DNA of 64,000 nucleotides, from the NCBI GenBank assembly GCA_965217825.1, contig OZ244571.1, positions 2,852,001 to 2,916,000 on the forward strand, written 5' to 3'. The notes below the pieces were generated by a model. That model saw only the letters and a program-made list of their open reading frames with translations. It had not been told where the DNA came from and searched no databases. This DNA is from VXNE01 sp965217825. GTDB lineage: Bacteria > Pseudomonadota > Gammaproteobacteria > Pseudomonadales > Azotimanducaceae. Of the stretch, positions 8,954 to 17,618 are shown in pieces; position 1 is the stretch's first letter, and the number at the start of each line of letters is the position of its first letter. Both the position numbers and the translations under genes were made by a program.

Positions 8954-10714
8954 CTAGGGCGTCACGTCCGTGATCGTGCGCCCCGCTTCAAATGCCTGCA
9001 GGTGTTGACGCAGGACCTCGATGGTTTCGTCATCGGCCTGCGGCACGTCCGCTTCATCCAGCGCTTCCCGCCGCAATTCGATAGCGCGCCGCTGCAATTC
9101 AATGGCGCGCTCGAACTCGCCGTTAGCGGCGTAGGCGGCGGCCCAGGTGTCGATGTATGCGGGCGTGCCGCGCGCGCGCTCGTTCCGGGTCATGACGTGA
9201 TCCATGATCTGCAAGGCATAGTGTTCGTCGCGAAGCCGTTCCAGATTGGATACAGTGAGCGTCCACGCCACCTCATTGACCACATGGGCATACTCCGGTG
9301 ACACGGTTACCGCCGACTTGAACCAGGAACGCGCCTTGTGGTAGTTCCGCCTGACGTGGATGCCCTTGGCGAACAGGTTGCCGAGCTGGACCCTGGCTTC
9401 CGCGCAAAATACCCCTGGCTCCTCGCAAGTCCCGCTGTTCTTGGCCAACCTGGTGAGCCATCGATAGGCCTGGTCGGTAAAGGCCTTGTCAACTTCCTCG
9501 CGCATAAGGAAGCGCGCGTAGTCGATCTTGGCGGTGGGGTTATCGAGGGATCCGGCGCGCAGGTAGTATTTCTCGCTCTTGTCGTAGTCCGGTCCGTCGG
9601 GTAGCTCCGGGATCTGGAACCACTCGGCGAGGAAGAGGCAGGCTTCGGAATTATTGAGGCCGGCGGCCTGACCCAGCAGGTCTAATCCCCGTTCGCGAAG
9701 GTCTTCTCCGTACGCGCCCCGGGCGTACAACATTCCTAACTCATACATGGCTTCGTCGGAACCCATGTCGATCCCATGCTCGTAGTTGCTGACCGCTTCG
9801 AGCCGCGCCTCATCCCGTTCCGACCCCGGGGCAGCCTCCCTGGCCCTGGACCAATAGGCCCGCGCCAGCCCGATGCGCGCGATCAAGTTGCCGCTTCTGC
9901 TCGCTGTCGTGAGCCATCCCACCGCATAGTCCAGCCTGTGGTCGCGCAAGTAGAGGGAGCCGAGATACGTTTGTGCGGCCGGGTCATTGCGATGCGCGAG
10001 GTCTACGATGACGCGCGCCGGATGAAAGTCGTTTTCCTCCTCCTGCGCCGCGCGAAGCCACCCGGCGTAGACGGCGTCAAGATCGAAATAGACGTTCTCG
10101 ATACGTCCCTCGGCGGGCTTTGTGTCGACCCTCAGCAGGAAGGGGGTGTCGTCGGTGGGAACATACATGGAGCCGACGGGCGTGCGACCGGTTGCGATCA
10201 GATAAGCGTTTGGTTCGGCCGGGGATATGACGGGCAGCGGCGATTCGATCATGCCCGAGGCGGCCTCATCCACGCTGTCGCGTATTCTGGACACCCACTC
10301 CCGGTGTTCGACGGCCGTGTCTTCCCGGTCGAGATAGGAGTAGAAAGTGGCCAGCGCGTGGTGCCCGGCGAGACTGCCCGGATACTGGTCGACTATCGCG
10401 GAGCCAAGCGGCCCCAAACGCAGGGGTTCTTCCTCGATAAGGTGGATGGCCTGGATTTCGAGGCCGGAGATGTTCTGCATTCGCTCGGCAAAGTCTGGCG
10501 CGGCCACGAACGCTGCGCGCAACGCTCGCACGTCCACGTCCTCACCGGCTTTGATCGCGGCCGCCAGTTCGTCATAGGTGGCAACCATTTTTGTGGCGCA
10601 CCCGGCGCACAACAACAGGCTGATAACGAAAGGAACAATACCGCGCACTGGCCTTGGGGCAAGACGGTATTGTTTCCCGAGGGTTGCAGCAGGTGTCGTT
10701 GGAACTTGATCCAT
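8954..10714 (-). CDS. Sel1/TPR-repeat lipoprotein
   Basis: A 586-residue exported protein. The start at 10714 (MDQVPTTPA...) is chosen because it places a hydrophobic segment ending LLLCAGC, a good lipobox, near the N terminus; the longer ORF would run over the gapB promoter. After the signal come stretches matching Sel1-like/TPR repeats, for example EAMYELGMLYARGAYGED, EACLFLAEWF and ARVQLGNLFAKGIHVRRN, and a C-terminal pair of helices with REREA-type TPR spacing. Such proteins act as scaffolds at the envelope; no partner can be named. mnmH follows 16 nt downstream. Confidence 0.75.
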   Translation of the reverse strand: MDQVPTTPAATLGKQYRLAPRPVRGIVPFVISLLLCAGCATKMVATYDELAAAIKAGEDVDVRALRAAFVAAPDFAERMQNISGLEIQAIHLIEEEPLRLGPLGSAIVDQYPGSLAGHHALATFYSYLDREDTAVEHREWVSRIRDSVDEAASGMIESPLPVISPAEPNAYLIATGRTPVGSMYVPTDDTPFLLRVDTKPAEGRIENVYFDLDAVYAGWLRAAQEEENDFHPARVIVDLAHRNDPAAQTYLGSLYLRDHRLDYAVGWLTTASRSGNLIARIGLARAYWSRAREAAPGSERDEARLEAVSNYEHGIDMGSDEAMYELGMLYARGAYGEDLRERGLDLLGQAAGLNNSEACLFLAEWFQIPELPDGPDYDKSEKYYLRAGSLDNPTAKIDYARFLMREEVDKAFTDQAYRWLTRLAKNSGTCEEPGVFCAEARVQLGNLFAKGIHVRRNYHKARSWFKSAVTVSPEYAHVVNEVAWTLTVSNLERLRDEHYALQIMDHVMTRNERARGTPAYIDTWAAAYAANGEFERAIELQRRAIELRREALDEADVPQADDETIEVLRQHLQAFEAGRTITDVTP

Positions 10715-10761
10715 GGCGTAGGTCTGGCGTAGTCGGGCTAGTGTATCGCATCCTCCTTGGT

Positions 10762-10779
10762 GCTCCGACCTGTCGGAGC
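10762..10779. promoter_or_regulatory. Perfect inverted repeat between divergent genes
   Basis: GCTCCGAC, two bases, then GTCGGAGC: an 8-bp perfect palindrome between the Sel1-lipoprotein start (10714) and the gapB promoter (10853). Neither side has a T-run, so it looks more like an operator than a terminator. No regulator is known. Confidence 0.35.
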
Positions 10780-10852
10780 GTAGCGGACCGTGCGGCGATG
10801 ACTTTTGGTGGGCTTTTTTTGGCCCCGCGAAAGGATTGGCGGTCCGCGCACC

Positions 10853-10881
10853 TTGAACGGGATGAGGGCGAACTTGATAAT
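10853..10881 (+). promoter_or_regulatory. Candidate sigma70 promoter for gapB
   Basis: TTGAAC at 10853-10858 and GATAAT at 10876-10881, separated by exactly 17 bp, match the sigma70 consensus at 4/6 and 5/6 positions. Transcription would start near 10888. This lies downstream of the ATG at 10862, so the coding start is probably the GTG at 10916. Confidence 0.55.
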
Positions 10882-10915
10882 ACGCGTCGTCATTCACCTT
10901 AATGGACCGAACACG

Positions 10916-12385
10916 GTGGCATTACCAAGTCTCGACGACTATTTCCCTGATTGGAAAGAACGCGAAGCGTTGGCCGAAGCGATGATTCCCATCGTCGGGC
11001 GTCTCTACCGAAACAACGTCGTGACTTACTGTTACGGCAAGGCGCTGTACAACCAGAGCGTCACGCAATTGATGTCGGCACACCGATACGTGCGCCAGGT
11101 TGAGCACAACGAACTGTCGGAGTTCGAGAGCTATCCGGTATTGGAGGCGTTGTCGAAGCTGGATCTGGGTCCCTCCCACATCGATGTCGGGAAACTGACC
11201 GTCCGTTTCATGGAGGAAGCCGGGTCCAACGGGGCAACGCCGCAGACCTTCGTCGAACGGGAGTGCGCCGAAATCATCGGGCGCCACGTACCGCCCCTGG
11301 AACGGCCGCAGGACATCGTGTTGTACGGCTTCGGGCGGATCGGACGTCTTCTGGCCAGGCTCCTGATAGAGAAGACCGGCGCAGGAGACCAACTGCGTTT
11401 GCGTGCCATCGTCGTGCGCAAGGGCGCGGATGATGACCTGTTGAAACGGGCGCATTTGCTGCGCCGCGATTCGGTTCACGGCGGCTTCAAAGGCACCATT
11501 CGGGTCGATGAGGAAAACAGCTGCATCATCGCAAACGGCAACGTCGTCCGCGTGATCTATTCCAACGACCCGGCGACGGTAGACTACGAACGGTTCGGCA
11601 TCACCAATGCCATCGTCATCGACAACACGGGCGTGTGGCGCGACGAGGCGGGCCTGAGTCAGCATCTCAGGGCCAAGGGTGTCGGGCGCGTCATTCTTTC
11701 CGCGCCGGGCAAGGGCATCAAGGACATCGTTTCCGGCGTCAACTCCCACTTGGTGAGTGAAAACGACCGCATCCTCGCTGCCGCGTCCTGCACCACCAAT
11801 GCCATCGTCCCGGTGATGAAAGCGATGAACGACGAATTCACCGTCGTGCACGGGCACATGGAGACGGTGCATGCGTACACGAACGACCAGAACTTGACGG
11901 ACAACTTTCACCCCAAGGATCGCCGTGGCCGTGGCGCGCCGCTCAACATCGTGATCACGGAGACGGGCGCCTCGGACGCGGTCGCGAAACTGTTGCCGGA
12001 ACTCGAAGGCAAACTGAGCGGCAACGCCATTCGCGTACCCACACCCAACGTTTCGCTGGCAGTCCTGTACCTGACGCTGTCGCGGGAAACGAACGTGTCC
12101 GAGGTGAACGAGTACCTCCGTCGCACCGCGCTGCATTCCACCTTGCAGCGTCAGATCGAGTACATGGACGCATCGGAAATCGTCTCGTCCGACTTCGTGG
12201 GGCGTCGCTATGCGTGCACTGTCGATGGCAACAAGACCATCGTCAACAAGAACTGGACAGCGCTATACGTCTGGTACGACAACGAAATGGGCTATGCGGC
12301 CCAGGTCGTGCGTGTCGTGCAGAAGTGGGCCGGCATTAGCTATCCGCTCATTCCGATGGACGTCAGCAAGACCGGATACGGTTGA
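10916..12385 (+). CDS. gapB: Glyceraldehyde-3-phosphate dehydrogenase, long (GapB-type) form
   Basis: A 489-residue enzyme: an approximately 110-residue N-terminal extension (EREALAEAMIPIVGRLYRNN) precedes the standard NAD-binding and catalytic domains. This is the long form typified by Pseudomonas GapB (about 460 aa). The Rossmann motif reads YGFGRIGRLLARLL. The catalytic Cys is in AAASCTTNAIVP (about Cys292), followed by HAYTNDQNL and the C-terminal YDNEMGYAAQV. Long forms are usually assigned to gluconeogenic or NADP-linked flux. The GTG start at 10916 is preferred over ATG 10862 because the promoter overlaps the latter and family members begin about 12 residues before WKEREALAE. A weak GGA lies 9 nt upstream. 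Confidence 0.9.
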   Translation: MALPSLDDYFPDWKEREALAEAMIPIVGRLYRNNVVTYCYGKALYNQSVTQLMSAHRYVRQVEHNELSEFESYPVLEALSKLDLGPSHIDVGKLTVRFMEEAGSNGATPQTFVERECAEIIGRHVPPLERPQDIVLYGFGRIGRLLARLLIEKTGAGDQLRLRAIVVRKGADDDLLKRAHLLRRDSVHGGFKGTIRVDEENSCIIANGNVVRVIYSNDPATVDYERFGITNAIVIDNTGVWRDEAGLSQHLRAKGVGRVILSAPGKGIKDIVSGVNSHLVSENDRILAAASCTTNAIVPVMKAMNDEFTVVHGHMETVHAYTNDQNLTDNFHPKDRRGRGAPLNIVITETGASDAVAKLLPELEGKLSGNAIRVPTPNVSLAVLYLTLSRETNVSEVNEYLRRTALHSTLQRQIEYMDASEIVSSDFVGRRYACTVDGNKTIVNKNWTALYVWYDNEMGYAAQVVRVVQKWAGISYPLIPMDVSKTGYG

Positions 12386-12475
12386 CGCCAGGAGCCTTCA
12401 GCCCACTGGATTACCGTGCGCCCGTGACGCCCAGGGGACTCCGACGTGGCAAGTCCTCCAGTGGTGGTGGCAGTG

Positions 12476-12646
12476 TTGTTCCATGGAAGTGCCCCACAGC
12501 CGGCACCTTCGGCTTCGGCTCTTTCGAGCGAGGGGTACCCCCTCGCGCTCGCCCGCTGAAGGCTCCGGCCCGGCCCCGCTCGTCGACCATGGAACAACCA
12601 TTCCCGGTCGCTGGCGCTCCCCGGAAACGTTTGTTCCATGGAAGTG
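12476..12646. repeat. Composite dispersed repeat in a 358-bp gene-free gap
   Basis: The gap 12386-12743 holds no supportable gene. It contains TTGTTCCATGGAAGTG twice in direct orientation (12476-12491 and 12631-12646) with an inverted CCATGGAACAA between them (12588-12598). At 12518-12564 lies an inverted copy of the GAGCCTTCAGC...GAGCGCGAGGGGG element found tandemly at 42408-42537 and again at 60107-60148. CCCGGTCGCTGGCGCTCC nearby has a near copy (one change) at 46385-46402, and a segment beginning AAGTGCCCCACAG recurs at about 22682. The region is a patchwork of family repeats; short ORFs across it are artefacts of GC-rich sequence. Confidence 0.7.
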
Positions 12647-12743
12647 CATCGCGTGGGCGAAGTGCCCGTTCGTGTGGCACACTCGGACGGCTCTACGGAC
12701 CGCAACGGCTTGGCCGCGGCGGGATCCTCAAGGGATGTGAACG

Positions 12744-13265
12744 ATGGCCACGCTAGCGACAGACCGCCTCAACATCCGACCCCTCGAAATGGAGGACGCG
12801 GAGGCGCTCCACGCATTCTGGGCGAACGCGGAAGTTCGGCGCTACCTGTGGGATGGAAAGATCCTTCCGATGGACAGCGTTCGCGCAATCATTCGACAGA
12901 GCATCGCTGATTTCGATGCGCACGGTTTCGGGTTTTTCTCGCTGGATCTCAAGGCGACGGAGCCGGTGATTGTCGGCTTTTGCGGTTTTCGCCGTTTCGA
13001 AGACGGCGAACAGATCGAGTTGCTCTTCGGCATATTGCCGGAATACTGGGGCGAGGGATTCGTGACCGAGGCCGCCAGGGAGGTCTTGCGTCACGGCTTC
13101 GAGGAAGCTGGAATCACGCGCGTCATCGCGGCCGCCGATACGCCGAACCAACGTTCCGTCCGCGTCCTCATGCGGCTCGGCATGTCATTCCAGGCGCGTC
13201 GGGAGTGGCACGGACTGGATACGGTCTTCTACGCATTGACGGTTGCGGAGTTCCGAGCGCGATGA
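12744..13265 (+). CDS. GNAT family N-acetyltransferase
   Basis: A 173-residue GNAT enzyme of the RimJ/RimL-like type. It begins with the TDRLNIRPLEMEDAEAL pattern, has a central IELLFGILPEYWGEGFVTEAA that forms the acetyl-CoA-binding turn, and a late NQRSVRVLMRLGMSF, all typical of acetyltransferase domain 3 (PF13302). The acceptor is unknown; relatives acetylate protein N termini or small amines. ATG at 12744 follows an AAGGGA nine bases upstream. Its stop overlaps the ATGATG start of the DUF503 gene, so the two are coupled. Confidence 0.85.
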   Translation: MATLATDRLNIRPLEMEDAEALHAFWANAEVRRYLWDGKILPMDSVRAIIRQSIADFDAHGFGFFSLDLKATEPVIVGFCGFRRFEDGEQIELLFGILPEYWGEGFVTEAAREVLRHGFEEAGITRVIAAADTPNQRSVRVLMRLGMSFQARREWHGLDTVFYALTVAEFRAR

Positions 13266-13552
13266 TGCACATAGGAATCCTGGGACTTGACTTCCACCTG
13301 GCCGGGTGTCGCTCGTTGAAGGAGAAGCGTAGCCGGCTGCAGGGATTGCGAGACAGATTGGGGCGCTCGACCAGCCTGGCGGTGTGCGAAAGCGACTACC
13401 AGGACGTGCTGCACCGCGCGCGCTGGTCCGTAGTCGCCGTGGCGTCGAGCCACGTCGTGGTGGAGCGGTCCCTCGGCGATGTCGAACGCTGGGCGAGCGA
13501 AAGGATGGATGCGACCCTGGTGGATGTCGAAAGGGAGATTTTTGCCGCGTGA
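13262..13552 (+). CDS. DUF503/YlxP-like protein
   Basis: A 96-residue protein with the DUF503 (PF04456) pattern: a first strand MHIGILGLDFHL, then the SLKEKRSRLQGLRDRL helix, and a C-terminal half ending LVDVEREIFAA. YlxP of Firmicutes, the best known member, is encoded near rbfA/nusA and has no firm role. Here it is coupled to the GNAT gene by an ATGA overlap, and its 3' end abuts the next small membrane protein. The ATG at 13262 is followed directly by a second ATG. Confidence 0.8.
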   Translation: MMHIGILGLDFHLAGCRSLKEKRSRLQGLRDRLGRSTSLAVCESDYQDVLHRARWSVVAVASSHVVVERSLGDVERWASERMDATLVDVEREIFAA

Positions 13553-13571
13553 ACGCGCGAGGGCCACAGCC

Positions 13572-13958
13572 GTGACACTGCTGGTTGTCGCCGCAGCCGC
13601 GGCGCTGCTCGTGGCTTTCCTGATCCGGGGCGCACGGGCGAACCGTCGCGATTGGCTGAGTGCCCTTTCCCTGCCAGGCACATGGGTGCTTCGGAACGCC
13701 GAGTCGCTCAGCGTCCTGTCATTCGGTGGGGACCTGGGCGAAGGCCGCTATACCTGGCGAGCGGACGGCCGCGAGGAGGAGGGCGAATGGCGACTGCGCG
13801 GCCACACCCTGAGACTGACCCCGGACGGCGGCGAAGCGGTGGATTACGATTTGCGCACGTTTGGCGACAACTCTATCGGCATCGATGGACCGGGCCACAA
13901 GCGTTGCGTCTACCTTCGCCGGCGCGATAACGTCGTGCCGCTCCGGCAGAACTCGTGA
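13572..13958 (+). CDS. Small membrane-anchored hypothetical protein
   Basis: About 128 residues: a strong N-terminal hydrophobic segment (TLLVVAAAAALLVAFLI) followed by a soluble beta-rich domain with paired W/R/D residues (GRYTWRADGREEEGEWRLRG). I do not recognise a family; the domain could be a lipocalin- or META-like barrel fragment. GTG at 13572 is preferred because GAGGG lies 9 nt upstream. An in-frame ATG at 13524 would give 16 more residues inside the DUF503 gene. Compact spacing puts it in the same transcription unit as the GNAT and DUF503 genes. Confidence 0.55.
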   Translation: MTLLVVAAAAALLVAFLIRGARANRRDWLSALSLPGTWVLRNAESLSVLSFGGDLGEGRYTWRADGREEEGEWRLRGHTLRLTPDGGEAVDYDLRTFGDNSIGIDGPGHKRCVYLRRRDNVVPLRQNS

Positions 13959-13968
13959 ACGGTCTCAC

Positions 13969-14859
13969 ATGAAGGATTCGTTGGAAAACCTGGTGTTGAG
14001 CGGCCATAGACTCATCCGGAGAGTCTCCGAGTTGCTGCCTGTAGCGGAGCCCGTCGACTGGTCGCAGAGCCCAGCGGCGATCTGGCGCAACAAGGGTGGG
14101 TTTGTCCGGCTCGATGACCTGGACGACATCGAACTCGACGATCTGCTCGAGATAGATCTCCAGAAGGAACGCATCGAAACCAATACCGCCCAGTTCATTG
14201 CGGGGTATCCCGCCAACAACGCATTGCTGTGGGGAGCGCGCGGCACGGGTAAGTCGTCCCTGATTCATGCGCTGCTGAACCGATACCGCGAACACGGATT
14301 GCGCCTCATCGAGGTGGACAAACGCGCTTTGGGTGACATCGCCCGGATCGTCGCGGAACTGCGCCACGAACCCTATCGATTCATCATTGTTTGCGACGAC
14401 CTGTCGTTCGAACGGGACGATCCGTCCTACAAGGAACTCAAGAGCGCGCTGGAGGGATCGGTCTTCAGGCAAAGCGAAAACGTCCTGATCTACGCCACGT
14501 CGAATCGCCGCCATCTGATATCCGAGTTCATGTCGGATAATCTCGGAGCGCGCCACCACGATGGGGAACTGCATGAGGACGAAGCGGTGGAGGAGAAGAT
14601 CTCGTTGTCGGACCGGTTCGGCCTTTGGCTATCCTTCCATCCCTTCAAGCAGGAAGAATACCTGAACGTGGTGCGGCATTGGCTTGGTCGCCTGGCGCGC
14701 AAGCACGGCGCGCGGTTCGGTTGGAACGACGAGGTGCGCAAGGCGGCGCTGCAGTGGGCCCTCGGCCGCGGCGCGCGCAACGGCAGGATGGCCTACTATT
14801 TCGCCCGCCACTGGATAGGCAAGTCATTGCTGGAGGACCGGCCGACTGGCAGCGAATAG
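13969..14859 (+). CDS. DUF815-family P-loop ATPase
   Basis: A 296-residue AAA-type ATPase of the DUF815 (PF05673) family. Walker A is LLWGARGTGKSSLIHALL (about residues 84-101), the Walker B region is FIIVCDDLSFERDDPSYK, and the later YATSNRRHLISEF is a sensor-like segment. The family is widespread in proteobacteria and of unknown function. It is the last gene of the cluster that starts with the GNAT gene, ten bases after the preceding stop. Start ATG at 13969; no strong SD is seen. Confidence 0.85.
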   Translation: MKDSLENLVLSGHRLIRRVSELLPVAEPVDWSQSPAAIWRNKGGFVRLDDLDDIELDDLLEIDLQKERIETNTAQFIAGYPANNALLWGARGTGKSSLIHALLNRYREHGLRLIEVDKRALGDIARIVAELRHEPYRFIIVCDDLSFERDDPSYKELKSALEGSVFRQSENVLIYATSNRRHLISEFMSDNLGARHHDGELHEDEAVEEKISLSDRFGLWLSFHPFKQEEYLNVVRHWLGRLARKHGARFGWNDEVRKAALQWALGRGARNGRMAYYFARHWIGKSLLEDRPTGSE

Positions 14860-14931
14860 GCGTGCGTTGCAGTGGCTTTCATGCGGCCGGGTTGACAGTC
14901 GCCGGGATCGGGAAAACTTGGAGACCATCTT

Positions 14932-16107
14932 GTGACCGATGCAGACGGGCCGATGACACCGCAACAGGACAAGACCTCGTCCACTTCGGGAAGCCTGCCT
15001 GTCGTAGCTGATCCGCACGAAGCACTCTCTCGACTGCGCGAAGAGAATGCCCGGCTGGGAGCGGAACTCGCGCAGCTACGTGCGTATCGGGACGCGCCGT
15101 CGCCCGACGCGTCGTGGGAGGCGGAGATGCGTCGAGGGATCGTCTATGCGGACGGCCACTCGCGCACCAGTTCCATGGCGGCCGCCAGGCTCCTGACGCA
15201 GCTCTCCGGTATCTCCAGGGAGCGCATGAAGGCTGGGCAAATACGCAACAGCAGCGACTTCAGCTACCTGCCGCACCCGAGCGTAGATGCGGCGCAACTC
15301 GAGGCCGACTTCGTTCGCTGGGGCTACTGTCTCGTCGAGGACGCCATGTCGCAGGAGCAGGGGCGGGCACAGGTAGCCCGGCTCGAGGACCAGGCGGCCG
15401 CGGAAAGGCGCCTTGGGGCGGGAATCATGAGTTCCAAAGACAGGGCTCAGCATGTCAACAACCTGGTGCTCAAGGGCTCGGTGTTTCGCGACGCGGTGGA
15501 GTTCAAGGTGTCGGCGGCACAACGGGGTCCTCTCGTGGATCGCCTACTGACGAAAGTGATGGGCGAGGGATTTGGCCTGGGCTGTGCCCACGGGTCGATA
15601 GTCCACACGGGAGGTGGCCTGCAGGAACTGCACATCGACCAGGGCGCCGTGCCTTTGCCGTACCCGCCATACCCGTTCGGATCCCTCATTGTCTGGTGCT
15701 ACACAGAATTCAACCTGGAGGCTGGCGCCACCTATGTCGTACCGGGCTCACACCGAACCGCGAGCGGCGCCACGAGCTTCCATGACGGCGCCGATCTCGT
15801 CCGTCTGGTGGACGCCGAGCCTGGCCTGGTCGCCCTCTGCGCGCCCCCGGGAACCTGCATCCTCACCGACACGCGGATCCTGCACTGCGGCGGGCGGCGC
15901 ACGGCCCCCGGCACGAGGTACGCGATGCGCTGCCACTACAACCGGTATTTCATGCGCGCGCTACACGAGCAGTCCACCGCCAACCTGCATGTGCCGAACG
16001 ATGTCTACGAGGTCCTGTCGCCAAGGCTCAGGCAGATGATGGGTATCACCGTCAACAACCATCAACCTATTGGCGAACTCTCGGTCGATACGACGGGGGA
16101 TTCGTAG
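14932..16107 (+). CDS. Phytanoyl-CoA dioxygenase (PhyH) family protein
   Basis: A 391-residue Fe(II)/2-oxoglutarate oxygenase-type protein. The facial triad can be read as the HxD in QELHIDQGAVPLPY and the distal His in TDTRILHCGGRR, with the following Arg as the likely 2OG anchor. VVPGSHRTASG is the usual PhyH turn. The N-terminal 60 residues are separate and contain a short coiled coil (ALSRLREENARLGAELAQL). The GTG start is well supported by GGAG eight bases upstream. Members hydroxylate acyl-CoAs or secondary metabolites; the substrate here is unknown. Confidence 0.82.
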   Translation: MTDADGPMTPQQDKTSSTSGSLPVVADPHEALSRLREENARLGAELAQLRAYRDAPSPDASWEAEMRRGIVYADGHSRTSSMAAARLLTQLSGISRERMKAGQIRNSSDFSYLPHPSVDAAQLEADFVRWGYCLVEDAMSQEQGRAQVARLEDQAAAERRLGAGIMSSKDRAQHVNNLVLKGSVFRDAVEFKVSAAQRGPLVDRLLTKVMGEGFGLGCAHGSIVHTGGGLQELHIDQGAVPLPYPPYPFGSLIVWCYTEFNLEAGATYVVPGSHRTASGATSFHDGADLVRLVDAEPGLVALCAPPGTCILTDTRILHCGGRRTAPGTRYAMRCHYNRYFMRALHEQSTANLHVPNDVYEVLSPRLRQMMGITVNNHQPIGELSVDTTGDS

Positions 16108-16140
16108 CGAAGAGCGGCAGAACTGCTGCCTATGTCGAGT

Positions 16141-16216
16141 TGGCGTCCCCTAGGGGAGTCGAACCCCTGTTACTGGGATGAAAACCCAGTGTCCTAGGCC
16201 TCTAGACGAAGGGGAC
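16141..16216 (-). tRNA. tRNA-Glu (UUC)
   Basis: On the minus strand the sequence runs GTCCCCTTCGTCTAGAGG... to a genomically encoded CCA (16143-16141). Acceptor GTCCCC pairs with GGGGAC; the anticodon stem is CTGGG/CCCAG with loop TTTTCAT (anticodon TTC); the T-arm contains GGGTTCGAACCCC. It is 76 nt long and matches the enterobacterial tRNA-Glu closely. The U34 of this tRNA is a substrate of MnmH. Confidence 0.95.
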
Positions 16217-16307
16217 GCGCGGAAGGCGCGGATTCTAAGACCCGCGCGGAGCGGTTTCAACACGCCGCCGCGCAGTCTACAGTGCGCGGTCTGTTTCAGG
16301 AGGGTGT

Positions 16308-17519
16308 GTGCGGCCCCTAAATCTATATCTTGCCGGTACGGCCAGTTGGTTCGCTTCGCACGGCATTCAGAGCGTGATGTTCGCCTGGCTTGTCGCCATT
16401 GTGCTGCGGGAGTCGCCGCAGATGGTGGGCGTTGCGCAGATGGCCATGCTAGTGCCGGCGCTGCTCTTCATGCTCATAGGGGGCAGCCTGGCAGATCGCT
16501 ATGGCGGGCGTCGCGTGGCGGTCTTGGCGCAGTCCCTCTCCCTCGTGCCCGTATTGGGCCTGCTGTTGGTGCTCGCGGCGGGGCGTTTGAGCTTGGGCGT
16601 CATGATTGGCTACGCACTGATGATGGGGCTTGCCCAAGCCTTCGTGACACCCGCGCGCGACGGGCTATTGAATCAGGTTGCGCAAGGGAGAATTCAGCGC
16701 ACCGTAGTACGCGCAACGATGATTCAGTTCGCGGCGCAGATGATCGCTTTTGTCATCGCGAGCCAGACGGACCGAGTCGGTGCCGTGCCCGTGATCGCGG
16801 TGCAGGCGGTGGTGCTGATACTCGGGGCGCTCGCCATGAGCCGCGTCCCGGTTTCAGCGCCAGCGCACTCGCGGTCGGACACCGCGGTATGGCGCGATCT
16901 ATATGCATCGGTTGCCGCTGGATTCGTCACCGTGATGCGCTCCCCGCCGATGCGCATGGTGGTCGTGCAAAACTTCGCGATGGGCATGTTTTTCATGGGC
17001 GCCTACATTGTGACGATTCCGTTGACGGTGCGGGACGTGTATGGCGGTTCCGCAGGAGACCTGGCCATGCTCAACGCGGCCAACTCGTTGGGTCTCGTAT
17101 TGACCGTTTTTCTCCTCACCCGCCTGGGGCACATACGCCGCCAGGCACGCGCGTTGTTGCTCGCTCACGCCCTGGGGGCCGTGATGCTGTTTGTGGCGGG
17201 AATGGGTGGTTTCGATTTCCCGGTTTTCGTGGGCTGTATCTTTCTGTGGGGCGGCTGTGGGGGTATCGCCATGAGCATGGCGCGCACGATCATGCAGGAG
17301 CAGGCGCCGTACGATCAGCGCGGTCGCGTGATGGCGTTCTTCTCGTTCTCCTTCATGGGTGCCGGTCCGTTTGGAGCCCTGCTCGCCGGCGCGTTGGTAG
17401 AGCGGTGGGGACCGGGCAACGCGTTGGTTGCCGCCGCGTGCAGCATGTTTGTGGTTCTCGCCATCCTTGCTTTCGCTTCGCGAGGTCGGTTGGCAGATGC
17501 GGAATCCAACGTGGGTTGA
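16308..17519 (+). CDS. MFS transporter
   Basis: A 403-residue polytopic membrane protein with about 11-12 hydrophobic segments and the major facilitator signature after TM2, GGSLADRYGGRRVAVL. The second half repeats the pattern (EQAPYDQRGRVMAFFSF). The DHA/Bcr-like MFS_3 group is the best guess, implying export of an unknown small molecule. GTG at 16308 follows an AGGAGGG at 16298-16304 with unusually short spacing. It is transcribed away from the tRNA-Glu gene. Confidence 0.88.
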   Translation: MRPLNLYLAGTASWFASHGIQSVMFAWLVAIVLRESPQMVGVAQMAMLVPALLFMLIGGSLADRYGGRRVAVLAQSLSLVPVLGLLLVLAAGRLSLGVMIGYALMMGLAQAFVTPARDGLLNQVAQGRIQRTVVRATMIQFAAQMIAFVIASQTDRVGAVPVIAVQAVVLILGALAMSRVPVSAPAHSRSDTAVWRDLYASVAAGFVTVMRSPPMRMVVVQNFAMGMFFMGAYIVTIPLTVRDVYGGSAGDLAMLNAANSLGLVLTVFLLTRLGHIRRQARALLLAHALGAVMLFVAGMGGFDFPVFVGCIFLWGGCGGIAMSMARTIMQEQAPYDQRGRVMAFFSFSFMGAGPFGALLAGALVERWGPGNALVAAACSMFVVLAILAFASRGRLADAESNVG

Positions 17520-17618
17520 GAGGCATGTCCCGGAAGCCGCAAAAGTGCGCGCGGATGGGCTGAAGACTTCCGCGATTACGGTATGATTCCGCGCACCGGC
17601 AACCGTGGCGGGAGAACC

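Noticed and set aside
8954..10897. Long version of the Sel1 lipoprotein starting at 10897
   Set aside because: It would bury the signal peptide 60 residues inside and overlap the gapB promoter; the start at 10714 is natural.
10805..10915. N-terminal extension of gapB from TTG 10805 or ATG 10862
   Set aside because: The stretch overlaps the promoter and does not resemble family N termini.
12340..12743. Protein genes in the gap after gapB
   Set aside because: All open frames are short, lie over repeat elements, appear in several frames at once and match no family.
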